64,000 nt of DNA from Prevotellaceae bacterium (GTDB taxonomy: Bacteria; Bacteroidota; Bacteroidia; Bacteroidales; Bacteroidaceae): contig JAQYEW010000065.1 of NCBI GenBank assembly GCA_028723455.1, positions 1 to 64,000 on the forward strand. Direction: 5' to 3'. Below, one piece after another: positions 19,446 through 28,294 of the stretch. Both the position numbers and the translations under genes were made by a program. The notes under the pieces are model-generated. The model did no database searches, was not told the DNA's origin, and was given only the letters and a program-made list of their open reading frames with translations. Numbering within the stretch: position 1 is the first letter of the stretch; each line of letters begins with the position of its first letter.

Positions 19446-19988
19446 ATGAACGTATACGCAAGATATTTTGATAACGAAGTGCTTACCACTTCTTTGGATC
19501 AGTTGATGAGTTTTGTCTCTGGCATTGATGGTTTGATTATTACGCCTAACTTGCACCGTGAAATTGAAGAATACGTCCAAGGCAAATTTTCCTATGCCAA
19601 ACGCTTCAAGGTAAATGCCCGAAGTTATTTTATTCTGATCAAGACGCAAGCCAATTCGCTCCAGGAGTTCAAGGAAAACGCAAACCGCGAAGACAATCGT
19701 AACAAAGAAGATCTGGAACGCGAGAAAGAACAGTTTTTCAGTTTTATCAGTTCAGAGCGTATCGGTTGGTATCAGGCTTCGATAACTTTCAACCGTGTGG
19801 TTCCGGTAGCTCAAACAGGCAAGTGCCGTTACGTTTCAACCCCTTTTAAGGCACGTTTGAAAGCCAATAGCATCCAACATTGTTATGACCGTGTTTTGGC
19901 CTATCTGAAATCACGAGAGGATATTGATTCCCGCAGTCAGTTTCCTTCCATTAAGAGCAGGAACTTTGTTGCCACTTTTGAAGAGTAA
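19446..19988 (+). CDS. Conserved hypothetical protein
   Basis: MNVYARYFDNEVLTTSLDQLMSFV..; upstream part of the track ORF overlaps a tRNA, so the start was moved to 19446. Confidence 0.6.
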   Translation: MNVYARYFDNEVLTTSLDQLMSFVSGIDGLIITPNLHREIEEYVQGKFSYAKRFKVNARSYFILIKTQANSLQEFKENANREDNRNKEDLEREKEQFFSFISSERIGWYQASITFNRVVPVAQTGKCRYVSTPFKARLKANSIQHCYDRVLAYLKSREDIDSRSQFPSIKSRNFVATFEE

Positions 19989-20019
19989 GTATTCTTTCTT
20001 TTGATAATTCTGCGTATCC

Positions 20020-20706
20020 TTATGCTTTGGCCAGCGTAAGGATACTTATTTTTACATGAGGGTTCTCCAGTAGAATTGCCTCGGCCAAACTGTTGAGTGT
20101 GGCGCCTGTTGTCAGCACATCGTCAACGAGCAGGACGTGTTTGTATCTTGCTTTCCCGCTACGAAACTTTCCTTGCATGTTTTCAGCTCTCTCTCTCACG
20201 CTTTTCTTCGACTGAGAAAACGTGTAGTGTGCCCTGTGCACAAGTTTGTTGTCAATCTTTATTCCCGTTACCTCTGCAATACCTCTTGCTAATTGTTCGC
20301 TTTGGTTGTATCCGCGTTCTAATTTTCTTAGCCAGTGTAGCGGAACAGGAATGATTGCCTCTATTTCATCGAAGAATTTTGTCTTTATGAGTTCGGTCGC
20401 CATTGTTTTCCCCCATAGGGTTCCGATTGTGGGCAGATGGCCGTATTTAAGCGCCATCAGCAGGTTTTTCGATGGTGCGTCGTGCCGGTAATAAAAATGA
20501 AAGTAAGCACGCTCCACAGGAATACGCCCCCAAAAGAGTCTGGCGGCAATATTGTCCTCGTGGTTTGTGATGTGGCTGTAAGATAGGGTGCATAGGCATC
20601 TGGAACAAAGAATTTGTTCCGTGTCAGCCAGTCTGGACTTACAGGCAACGCAGTACTTAGGGATGAAGCAGCCCACAAGAGCCATGAAGTAAGATTTGAT
20701 TTTCAT
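20020..20706 (-). CDS. ComF-family phosphoribosyltransferase
   Basis: CVACKSRLADTEQILCSRC zinc motif and VLLVDDVLTTGATLNSLAEA PRPP loop. Confidence 0.88.
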   Translation of the reverse strand: MKIKSYFMALVGCFIPKYCVACKSRLADTEQILCSRCLCTLSYSHITNHEDNIAARLFWGRIPVERAYFHFYYRHDAPSKNLLMALKYGHLPTIGTLWGKTMATELIKTKFFDEIEAIIPVPLHWLRKLERGYNQSEQLARGIAEVTGIKIDNKLVHRAHYTFSQSKKSVRERAENMQGKFRSGKARYKHVLLVDDVLTTGATLNSLAEAILLENPHVKISILTLAKA

Positions 20707-20718
20707 GGCTGCCTTCTT

Positions 20719-21528
20719 TTACTTGTTGTCTTTGATAAGTATCTCCTTAAGTGTATAGTTATCGACGAAGGTGCTTAGGTCGACATTGCTGCGTATTCCG
20801 GGCATACTTCCCCGTTCGCTATACTGCCAGATGATGAACTTCGGATTGCCTTCGGGGTCGGGCACTTCATCGCCGTATCGGGCAATCATGTATTTGTAAT
20901 CTTCAAAAGCTCCTTGTAGATATTTGTTGTAGAAGTTCAGACCTGTATATATCATGGGTTTTACGCCATAGTATTTCTCCACTCCGATAAGGAACTGGCG
21001 TAGGTTGTCGCGAAAGGCCTTGAGGCTCATCCGTCCGCGTATTTCGACATCAATCAGCGGGATAAGGTCCTGGCTGCTGAGGTCGGGCATCGTACGGGTC
21101 AGGTTAAGCAGTTGTGGCGTGGTTGCGGCGTTTGGGCTGTAGAAGTGGTAGGAACCCACAAGGACACCAGCCTTTCTGGCTTCGCGTATGTTCTCGTAAT
21201 ACCTCTTGTCCACAAGGCTCACGTTTTCCGTAGCCTTGATGTATGCGTAGCGGGCATGCGGGTTAAGCGCGACAGCCTGCCAGTTGATGTTGCCTTGGTG
21301 ATGGGAAACGTCAATACCCTGTATTGTTCCGCGGTAATGCGCAAAAGCGTGATGATGTACCTTGAAAGTGTATTCTTCCAGCGCCAAAAGCTTGTCTTCT
21401 GGCGCTAAAGGTTGGATATAGGGGTCCGGCTCGCTTTCTACGAGAACTTCGGTTGTCTTGTTCTTGTCATCGGCCGATGTGGGTGATGCTGTTAGGACAA
21501 GAGACAGGAGGATTAGCAGGGATTTCAT
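20719..21528 (-). CDS. Secreted GH25 lysozyme-like muramidase
   Basis: Signal peptide; GIDVSHHQGNINWQAV, YAYIKATE, VGSYHFY, PLIDVEI. Confidence 0.87.
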   Translation of the reverse strand: MKSLLILLSLVLTASPTSADDKNKTTEVLVESEPDPYIQPLAPEDKLLALEEYTFKVHHHAFAHYRGTIQGIDVSHHQGNINWQAVALNPHARYAYIKATENVSLVDKRYYENIREARKAGVLVGSYHFYSPNAATTPQLLNLTRTMPDLSSQDLIPLIDVEIRGRMSLKAFRDNLRQFLIGVEKYYGVKPMIYTGLNFYNKYLQGAFEDYKYMIARYGDEVPDPEGNPKFIIWQYSERGSMPGIRSNVDLSTFVDNYTLKEILIKDNK

Positions 21529-21543
21529 TGGGAGTAGCGTGAA

Positions 21544-23118
21544 TTAGTTGTTATCTCCTTCTTCTTTGAGGTCAATCTCTTGCTTTTGTTCGTCGTAGAA
21601 TTCGTATTGAAGGAAAGCGAGTTTTTGGTTGGGGATGATGTTCACCCCAAGTCCGTATTTCAGGCGCCATTGTCGTTTAAGCGACCAAAGTCCTTGGTTG
21701 ATATAGGCATAGACATAGGGATGGACGTGAAGCGTAAATCGTTTGATGTCGTGTACGTTCACGAGCATTTCAATTTTATCAGCCAGCATATCCGTGAACA
21801 GGATGCTGCTGCGCACCGTTCCTTTGCCATGGCAAGTGGGACAGGACTCGTCCACGTTGACTTCCGTGGCAGGCCGTACGCGCTGGCGCGTAATCTGCAT
21901 CAGTCCGAACTTGCTTAGCGGAAGGATGTTGTGGCGGGCACGGTCCTGCTTCATGTTCTCGCACATGCGTTCATACAGTTTCTGGCGATCCTCGGCACGG
22001 TTCATGTCGATGAAGTCCACGACGATAATGCCTCCCATGTCCCGCAGGCGCAACTGGCGTGCCAGTTCGTCGGCAGCGCCTAAGTTTACGTCCAGTGCGT
22101 TGGCTTCCTGTCCGTCCTGACTCTTGGCGCGGTTGCCGCTATTCACGTCAACGACATGCAGTGCTTCGGTATGCTCTATGATCAGGTAGGCGCCGTGTTT
22201 GTAGGTAACGACCTTTCCAAAGGACGACTTTATCTGGCGTGTGATGTCGAAGTTGTCGAAAAGGGGCAGTTTGCCTTTGTATAGCTTGACAACGTGTGCA
22301 CGGTCAGGGGATATGAGGGCGACATAGTCCTTGATTTCCTGAAACACCTGCTCGTTATCGACGTAGATGTTCTCGTATGAGGGATTAAAGAGGTCGCGCA
22401 GCATGGATACGGCACGGCTGGAGTCTTCGTAAACACAGAGAGGCAGATCCTTGGCCTTTTGCACACGGCGCATCGTTTCCTCCCAACGGCCCACAAGCAC
22501 TTTCATTTCAGCGTCCAGTTCCGCCACACGCTTGCCTTCGGCTACGGTGCGCACGATCACTCCGAAATTCTTGGGCTTGATACTCTGAACCACCTGCTTT
22601 AGACGTGCGCGCTCGGACCCGCTCTTGATTTTTGTGGATACGCTTACCTTGTCATTGAAGGGAACAAGCACGAGGAAACGGCCTGAAAAACTGATGTCGC
22701 ACGTGATGCGCGGGCCTTTCGTGGAAATGGGTTCTTTGATGACCTGAACAAGAATCTCCTGACCTTGCTTGAGAATGTTTTGTATGCTTCCTTCTTTGGG
22801 AAGTTCAGGCTCGACACGTGCATTGGCGATGGGGTAGAGGTTCTTCTTGTCGCTTTGTACTTGTTTGAGGTATTTTGCAAGGGAATTATATTTGACGCCC
22901 AGGTCAAGGTAATGGAGAAACGCATCCCGTTCGTATCCTACGTTTGCAAAACAAGCATTGAGACCCAACATTTGTTTGCGGACCTTGGCCAAATAGATGT
23001 TGCCTACGTTGAAGGATGCGCTTAGTCCCTCTTCCTGATATTCCACCAATCGCTTGTCTTCGGTGAGGGCGATGGAGATTTTCTTTGTATCGACGCTTAT
23101 GTATAGTTCACTTACCAT
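21544..23118 (-). CDS. RNase E/G family ribonuclease
   Basis: VGNIYLAKVRKQMLGLNACFANVGYERDAFLH (S1), DFIDMNRAEDRQKLYE, CPTCHGKGTV zinc link; start set at MVSELYISVDT. Confidence 0.9.
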   Translation of the reverse strand: MVSELYISVDTKKISIALTEDKRLVEYQEEGLSASFNVGNIYLAKVRKQMLGLNACFANVGYERDAFLHYLDLGVKYNSLAKYLKQVQSDKKNLYPIANARVEPELPKEGSIQNILKQGQEILVQVIKEPISTKGPRITCDISFSGRFLVLVPFNDKVSVSTKIKSGSERARLKQVVQSIKPKNFGVIVRTVAEGKRVAELDAEMKVLVGRWEETMRRVQKAKDLPLCVYEDSSRAVSMLRDLFNPSYENIYVDNEQVFQEIKDYVALISPDRAHVVKLYKGKLPLFDNFDITRQIKSSFGKVVTYKHGAYLIIEHTEALHVVDVNSGNRAKSQDGQEANALDVNLGAADELARQLRLRDMGGIIVVDFIDMNRAEDRQKLYERMCENMKQDRARHNILPLSKFGLMQITRQRVRPATEVNVDESCPTCHGKGTVRSSILFTDMLADKIEMLVNVHDIKRFTLHVHPYVYAYINQGLWSLKRQWRLKYGLGVNIIPNQKLAFLQYEFYDEQKQEIDLKEEGDNN

Positions 23119-23133
23119 GTATGTACGAATTAA

Positions 23134-23189
23134 AAAATAAAGAACAAACAGTCGCAAATCTATGCCGCGAATGGTTTGTTCTTTATTTT
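23134..23189. promoter_or_regulatory. Hairpin (16-bp perfect stem) between the 29-aa gene and the RNase E/G start codon
   Basis: AAAATAAAGAACAAAC (23134-23149) pairs with GTTTGTTCTTTATTTT (23174-23189). Confidence 0.7.
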
Positions 23190-23201
23190 GCAATTACTCA
23201 C

Positions 23202-23291
23202 TTATTTGCTCTTATGTCTGTTCTTACGCAGTCTTTTCTTACGCTTGTGAGTAGACATCTTGTGTCTTTTCTTCTTCTTTCCGCTGGGCAT
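23202..23291 (-). CDS. 29-aa highly basic protein, AURKAIP1/COX24 (mS38)-like small protein
   Basis: MPSGKKKKRHKMSTHKRKKRLRKNRHKSK*; too short for the supplied ORF track. Confidence 0.8.
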   Translation of the reverse strand: MPSGKKKKRHKMSTHKRKKRLRKNRHKSK

Positions 23292-23437
23292 AGCTGAATG
23301 ATTTTTATGGTTAGTAATTTATTCTTGTTTCCAATGTGCAAAGTTACGGAAAAGCATTGACTTATGGAAGTCAATGTCTGTTTTTTTTTGTTTTACGGCT
23401 GTTTTCCTCGCTTTGTCAAGTCTCTTTTCCCGTATTT

Positions 23438-23965
23438 TCATCCTTCCTGTGCTACGCGTAAAATGAGTGTGGTGGCTCCAATGGTAACAATGCTTCCTTC
23501 CTCCAGACGTATGCGGTCCTGATCGCGCAGGATTTGGTTCATGTAGAACGTGCCTGTGTTGCTGGGCGCGTCGCGCAGGATATATTGCAGACCTCCGCGT
23601 TTGTCATGCTGGACACGAATGATGCAGTGTTTGGTGTCAATGCTGGGGTCTGTGGTTTCGATGGGCGTGTTGATGTCTGTGCCGCGCACGTAACGTCCGA
23701 TGACGTTGTCGCCCATACAGAGTGGGATGACTTGTTTGTAGTGAAACACATTCTCCACAACCACGATGCTGCCACACTTGTTGGCGTTCTCCTGTTCGTC
23801 AAGCACCTCCTCCTTGCGCGTCGCCTGCAGTTTGCTCTTGCCAATGCGAATGGCAAATTGCTTGCTGCATGTAGGGCAGGAAAAGACCAGTTGCTGGCCG
23901 TCGGTGTATTGGGTCTCGTCGAAGACGATGTAGTTGTCGCACTTGGGACATTTTACTCTTTTCAT
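23438..23965 (-). CDS. Zinc-ribbon plus FHA-domain protein
   Basis: CPKCDNYIVF..CPTCSKQF; FHA-like NVIGRYVRGTDINTPIETTDPSIDTKHCIIRVQ..LRDAPSNTGTFYMN. Confidence 0.75.
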   Translation of the reverse strand: MKRVKCPKCDNYIVFDETQYTDGQQLVFSCPTCSKQFAIRIGKSKLQATRKEEVLDEQENANKCGSIVVVENVFHYKQVIPLCMGDNVIGRYVRGTDINTPIETTDPSIDTKHCIIRVQHDKRGGLQYILRDAPSNTGTFYMNQILRDQDRIRLEEGSIVTIGATTLILRVAQEG

Positions 23966-23985
23966 CGGCGGAGTGTCTCTGTTTG

Positions 23986-25077
23986 TTAGTTGGTTTTAAG
24001 CACCCATGCCCCTGCATACTCGCTGTTTTTAGCGTGAAGTTCCGTGGCAGCCTGGCGGGCTTCTTCTGCGGTCTTGTAGCGGCCTATGACAACGCGGTTC
24101 ATGTTTCCCTTCAGGATACGTGCGGAGATGAAGCCGCGTTTCTGAAGTGTGGACACGTAGTTCTCGGCATTGCGTTCGCTAACGGCGCTGGCCAGGACGA
24201 TGCAGTAGGTATCTTCCATGACGACGGGCTGGGCAACCTGGGTCGGCGTTTGGGGAGCAGCGGCAGCCTTCTGGGGAACAACGGTAGCCTCTTGGGATGT
24301 GGTGCTGACTGCTTGGGGCGTTGCGGAGTCTGATTGAGGCGCTTCCTCTTTGACCTTTGGCGCAATGACCTTCTGTGCATTTGTTTTTTGCTCGTTCCGC
24401 AGCTTGTTCTCCTGCTTCGCCTCTTCGGTAGGAAGCAGATGGTGGGGGATGAACATCTGGCTTACCAGCGTCTGAGGCTGGTTCGTGGCGTTGTCAACGG
24501 GTGTCGTTCCAGCCAGCATGGCGGCAACCAACAGGCTGGCGGCAGCGGCATAGCGCAGCAGACGGCGGTTGAGTCGGATGACAATGCTCTCTCGGGTAGC
24601 GCGGATAATGGGCTGCGTAGGCTCTTTCGTTGGTACCGTGTTCTGCTGTTCGTGTTGTAGCGTTTTGATATGGAAGGCATCCAAGGCATAGAAGTCCGGT
24701 GTCGTGATGCCGGATTCTGAGGCTGCAAAAAGCAGTTCGCCGTTGCTGCCTTGGGTGAATGTTCCGATACATCCGAAGTCAAGGCTGTCGCAGTCTTCCA
24801 GCTGTTGGAGGAAATCGGTTACCCATAGGTTCACTTTCTGTTCCGTACTCTCGCGCGAAATATTGTAGATTTGCTCGACAGAGGTGAAGAAGGTGTCTTC
24901 CGGTTCTTGCTGCAATGCGTTTACATATTGCACCACTCGCAAGGGAGGCAGATAAATCTCTTCCTTGGAGTCGTATTTGGCCGCCTGTTGTCTGACAACA
25001 AAGGCACCAAGACCGGGCACGTAGATTTGGCTACGTGTCAAAAGTATGTATTCTATGCAAAGCGCAAATTCTTCCAT
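23986..25077 (-). CDS. HU-CCDC81-like domain protein with one TM and C-terminal SPOR domain
   Basis: N-term MEEFALCIEYILLTRSQIYVPGLGAFVVR; hydrophobic RRLLRYAAAASLLVAAMLAG; C-term YCIVLASAVSERNAENYVSTLQKRGF..NRVVIGRYKTAEEARQAATEL. Confidence 0.75.
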   Translation of the reverse strand: MEEFALCIEYILLTRSQIYVPGLGAFVVRQQAAKYDSKEEIYLPPLRVVQYVNALQQEPEDTFFTSVEQIYNISRESTEQKVNLWVTDFLQQLEDCDSLDFGCIGTFTQGSNGELLFAASESGITTPDFYALDAFHIKTLQHEQQNTVPTKEPTQPIIRATRESIVIRLNRRLLRYAAAASLLVAAMLAGTTPVDNATNQPQTLVSQMFIPHHLLPTEEAKQENKLRNEQKTNAQKVIAPKVKEEAPQSDSATPQAVSTTSQEATVVPQKAAAAPQTPTQVAQPVVMEDTYCIVLASAVSERNAENYVSTLQKRGFISARILKGNMNRVVIGRYKTAEEARQAATELHAKNSEYAGAWVLKTN

Positions 25078-25227
25078 ATTGCAAATGTAAGTTAATTTTC
25101 CAAGTCTTACAACATCCCTATACGAAAAAAATTTTTTTTCTTTTCTTTGGCTTTTTTTCTGTTGCATTTAATTGCAGAATGAAAAAAATACCTTATAATA
25201 CGTAGGTAGGCGTGTTGGCTTTTTATT

Positions 25228-25235
25228 TATCTTTG
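25228..25235 (+). promoter_or_regulatory. -7 box (TATCTTTG) upstream of rfbC
   Basis: Match to TAnnTTTG. Confidence 0.55.
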
Positions 25236-25273
25236 CGCTGAAAATTAAACAAATACATTTTTGGAATTTAGCG

Positions 25274-25822
25274 ATGAAAATAGAGAAAACAGAAATCGAA
25301 GGCGTTTTAATTGTTGAGCCTCAGGTGTTTGGAGATGCCCGCGGCTATTTTATGGAAACGTGGAACGAGGAGGCTTTTGACGCCGCCGTCGGTCATCCTG
25401 TCCGTTTTGTGCAGGACAACGAGTCCCGTTCCTCTTATGGTGTTCTGCGTGGTCTCCATTATCAGCGTGGCGAGGCCAGCCAGGCCAAGTTGGTGCGGGT
25501 GATAGCGGGCGAAGTGTTGGATGTCGCCGTTGATTTGCGTCGTAGCAGTCCGACGTTTGGCAAGCATGTGGCAGTGGTCTTAAGCGGAGAGAATAAGCGT
25601 CAGTTGTTTATTCCCCGTGGCTTCGCTCACGGCTTTGTGGTGCTCAGTCCCACTGCCACTTTCTGTTATAAGGTGGACAACACCTATCAGCCTCAGAGTG
25701 AGTGTTCCCTTCGTTTTGATGATCCCGCACTGGGTATTCAATGGCCCGTGCCCAAAGGCGACCTTAAGCTTTCCGCCAAGGATCTTGCCGGATTGGACTT
25801 GGCTGATGCCGTTGTTTTTTGA
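25274..25822 (+). CDS. rfbC: dTDP-4-dehydrorhamnose 3,5-epimerase
   Basis: EPQVFGDARGYFMETWNEEAF, FVQDNESRSSYGVLRGLHYQ, IPRGFAHGFVVLS. Confidence 0.92.
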   Translation: MKIEKTEIEGVLIVEPQVFGDARGYFMETWNEEAFDAAVGHPVRFVQDNESRSSYGVLRGLHYQRGEASQAKLVRVIAGEVLDVAVDLRRSSPTFGKHVAVVLSGENKRQLFIPRGFAHGFVVLSPTATFCYKVDNTYQPQSECSLRFDDPALGIQWPVPKGDLKLSAKDLAGLDLADAVVF

Positions 25823-25837
25823 CTGATGGTTTTTGTC

Positions 25838-25865
25838 TGAGAGTGGAGGTTATTCTCCACTCTCA
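25838..25865. terminator. Bidirectional hairpin between convergent rfbC and helicase genes; overlaps the helicase stop codon
   Basis: TGAGAGTGGAG GTTATT CTCCACTCTCA followed by C TTTTTTT. Confidence 0.7.
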
Positions 25866-27124
25866 CTTTTTTTACGGTGCTGATAACGCCGTGGCTTCTT
25901 TCTTTTGTTGTTGCCGTTGCCTTTTTTGCCGTTGCCGCTTTTGTGTTTGGCATCCGCACGTCGTCTGCCAACGTTGTATTCCGGAGCCTCGCCTAATTCT
26001 GCAGGCACTTGAAGGCGCTCAATCTCCTTGCCAAGGAAATGCTCTATCTTGTGAAATTCGGGTTGGTCTTTCTCGCTCACAAGGGTCAGGGCCTGTCCGT
26101 CTGCTCCGGCACGCGCGGTGCGGCCGATGCGGTGCACATAGTCCTCGGCATCATGGGGTACGTCAAAATTGATGACGAGTTGGATGTCATCGATGTCGAT
26201 GCCACGGGCAACGATGTCCGTAGCCACCAGGATATCCACCTGCTGACTCTTGAACTGGAACATCACCTCGTCGCGTTCGCTCTGTTCCAGATCACTGTGC
26301 ATGGCTCCCACATTGAATCCGCTGCGCTTCAGGCTGATTGCCAGATCCTTCACTTTTATCTTGCTGCCGGCAAAGATGATGACACGCTTGGGTTGCTGTT
26401 TTTTGAAGAGATGTTTCAGGATGCCTATCTTCTGTGCCTCGTAGCAGATGCAGGCTCTTTGGCGTATCTTGTCTGCGGGCTTGCTCACCGCCAGCTTGAT
26501 TTCGACGGGATTCGTGAGTATGGTCTTTGCCAGTTGGCTGATTTTGTCAGGCATGGTTGCGCTGAACATGATCGTTTGGCGGTTGCGGGGCAGGTTGCGT
26601 TCAATCTGCATGATGTCTTCGCTGAATCCCATGTCCAGCATACGGTCCGCCTCGTCCAGGATGAAAAAGGACACTTTGCTCAGGTCGACATTGCCCAGCG
26701 AGATGTGCGAGATCAGGCGGCCGGGTGTTGCGATGATAATGCTCGCACCGTTCTCAAAGCCGCGCTTCTCCTGGGCATAGCGGATGCCGTCGTTGCCGCC
26801 GTAAACGGCTACGGAACTTACGTCGGGCAGGTAATAGGCGAAGCCCTGCATGGCCTGGTCAATCTGCTGTGCCAGTTCGCGCGTGGGACTCATGATGATG
26901 CAGTTGATGTTCTTCTTGTCATAGTCCTTTTCGCCGAGCATACTCAGTATGGGCAGCAGGTAGGCGGCTGTCTTGCCGGTACCCGTCTGTGCTACGGCTA
27001 TCAGGTCCCGTCCCTCCAGGATGGCAGGAATGGCTTTCTCCTGAATGGGGGTTGTGGTGGTGAAGTTCATATCGTCGAGTGCGTCCAGCACGTCGTCGCT
27101 AAGGTCGAGGTCGTAAAAATCCAT
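25850..27124 (-). CDS. DEAD-box RNA helicase (RhlE-like)
   Basis: AQTGTGKTAAYLLP, PTRELAQQ, DEADRMLDMGF, SAT, HRIGRTARAG. Confidence 0.92.
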   Translation of the reverse strand: MDFYDLDLSDDVLDALDDMNFTTTTPIQEKAIPAILEGRDLIAVAQTGTGKTAAYLLPILSMLGEKDYDKKNINCIIMSPTRELAQQIDQAMQGFAYYLPDVSSVAVYGGNDGIRYAQEKRGFENGASIIIATPGRLISHISLGNVDLSKVSFFILDEADRMLDMGFSEDIMQIERNLPRNRQTIMFSATMPDKISQLAKTILTNPVEIKLAVSKPADKIRQRACICYEAQKIGILKHLFKKQQPKRVIIFAGSKIKVKDLAISLKRSGFNVGAMHSDLEQSERDEVMFQFKSQQVDILVATDIVARGIDIDDIQLVINFDVPHDAEDYVHRIGRTARAGADGQALTLVSEKDQPEFHKIEHFLGKEIERLQVPAELGEAPEYNVGRRRADAKHKSGNGKKGNGNNKRKKPRRYQHRKKSESGE

Positions 27125-27147
27125 GTCTTTGGTTGTTTGGGTTGTTA

Positions 27148-28251
27148 TTATCTGGGAGCTTTCTTGTACAGTACAATGGAAATGAGCAGGTAGAGGATAT
27201 TAGGTGCCCACACGGCCAGGAAGGGTGGGGCGTCGGCATTGATGGCGAAGCCTACGCTGACGCCTTGCAGGAAGATGTACGTAACGCTCAGCGCCAGTCC
27301 GATTCCCAGGGAAAGCCCCATGCCTCCCTTGCGTTTTCGGCTGGAGAGGCTGACGCCGATGAGCGTCATGATAAAGGCTGTGGCGATGTCGGCGAATCGT
27401 TTGTGGTACTCGACCTCGAAGGGTCTTGAATTGTCCGTGCCGCGTATGGCTTGCAGCCGGATGTATTCCTTCAGTTCGCCGGTGGTCATGGCTTGCTGCA
27501 TGTCCTTGATGGTCAGGAAGTCTGAGGGCTGCATGTTGATTACGCTGTCCAGTTGGTTGTAGTGCGTGATGGTTTCCCTGTCCTGATGGAACTCTCGGAT
27601 ATCTACATTGTACAGTTTCCAATGAAAGCGTTCGCTGTTGATGCTGTCATAGGTCAGGCTGTTGGCAGTCATGTGGCTTACCATCTTCTTGCCGACGAAC
27701 TTGTCCAGGTTCAGGTGATAACCCGTCTTTGTGGGTCCGTCGAAATGCTCTACATAGGCGATGACTCCGCTGTCCACCTGCATCTGTACGTTGTCGGCAT
27801 AAGTGGCGTTTTTCTTCTTGTTCTTGTATTGGTTCTCAAACTCCAGTCGGATGCTGTTGCTTCGCGGGATAATCTGGTTGCCGAGCCAGAAGTTCAGGGA
27901 AGCGATCAATGCGGCAGAAATCAGGTAGGGCCTGAGCAGCCTGCGGAAACTGACACCGGCGGCCAGCATGGCGATGATCTCGCTGTTCCCTGCCATGTTA
28001 CTCGTAAAGAAGATGACGCTGACAAAAACCAGCAGGGCAGAGAGCATATTGGCGAAATAGGGCACATAGTAGGGATAGTAGTCCAGCAGGATTTGGCGCA
28101 GCGTGGCACCGCCCTGGGTGAACTTCTCTATGTTCTCGCCGTAGTCGAATACGATGACGATGCTGATGGTTAGCAGTATGGCCACGAAGTACGTGCTCAG
28201 GAACTTGCCCATGATGTACGTGTCCAGTCGCTTGAAGCCGGGAATTCTCAT
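27148..28251 (-). CDS. LptF/LptG (YjgP/YjgQ) family permease
   Basis: RLDTYIMGKFLSTYFVAILLTISIVIVFDYGENIEKF and conserved topology. Confidence 0.85.
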   Translation of the reverse strand: MRIPGFKRLDTYIMGKFLSTYFVAILLTISIVIVFDYGENIEKFTQGGATLRQILLDYYPYYVPYFANMLSALLVFVSVIFFTSNMAGNSEIIAMLAAGVSFRRLLRPYLISAALIASLNFWLGNQIIPRSNSIRLEFENQYKNKKKNATYADNVQMQVDSGVIAYVEHFDGPTKTGYHLNLDKFVGKKMVSHMTANSLTYDSINSERFHWKLYNVDIREFHQDRETITHYNQLDSVINMQPSDFLTIKDMQQAMTTGELKEYIRLQAIRGTDNSRPFEVEYHKRFADIATAFIMTLIGVSLSSRKRKGGMGLSLGIGLALSVTYIFLQGVSVGFAINADAPPFLAVWAPNILYLLISIVLYKKAPR

Positions 28252-28294
28252 CTTTTCTTTACCTTATTTATATATACGCGCGTAAGGTGTACGC

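Noticed and set aside
26009-27193. 394-aa plus-strand ORF opposite the DEAD helicase
   Set aside because: Shadow ORF of a conserved helicase gene.
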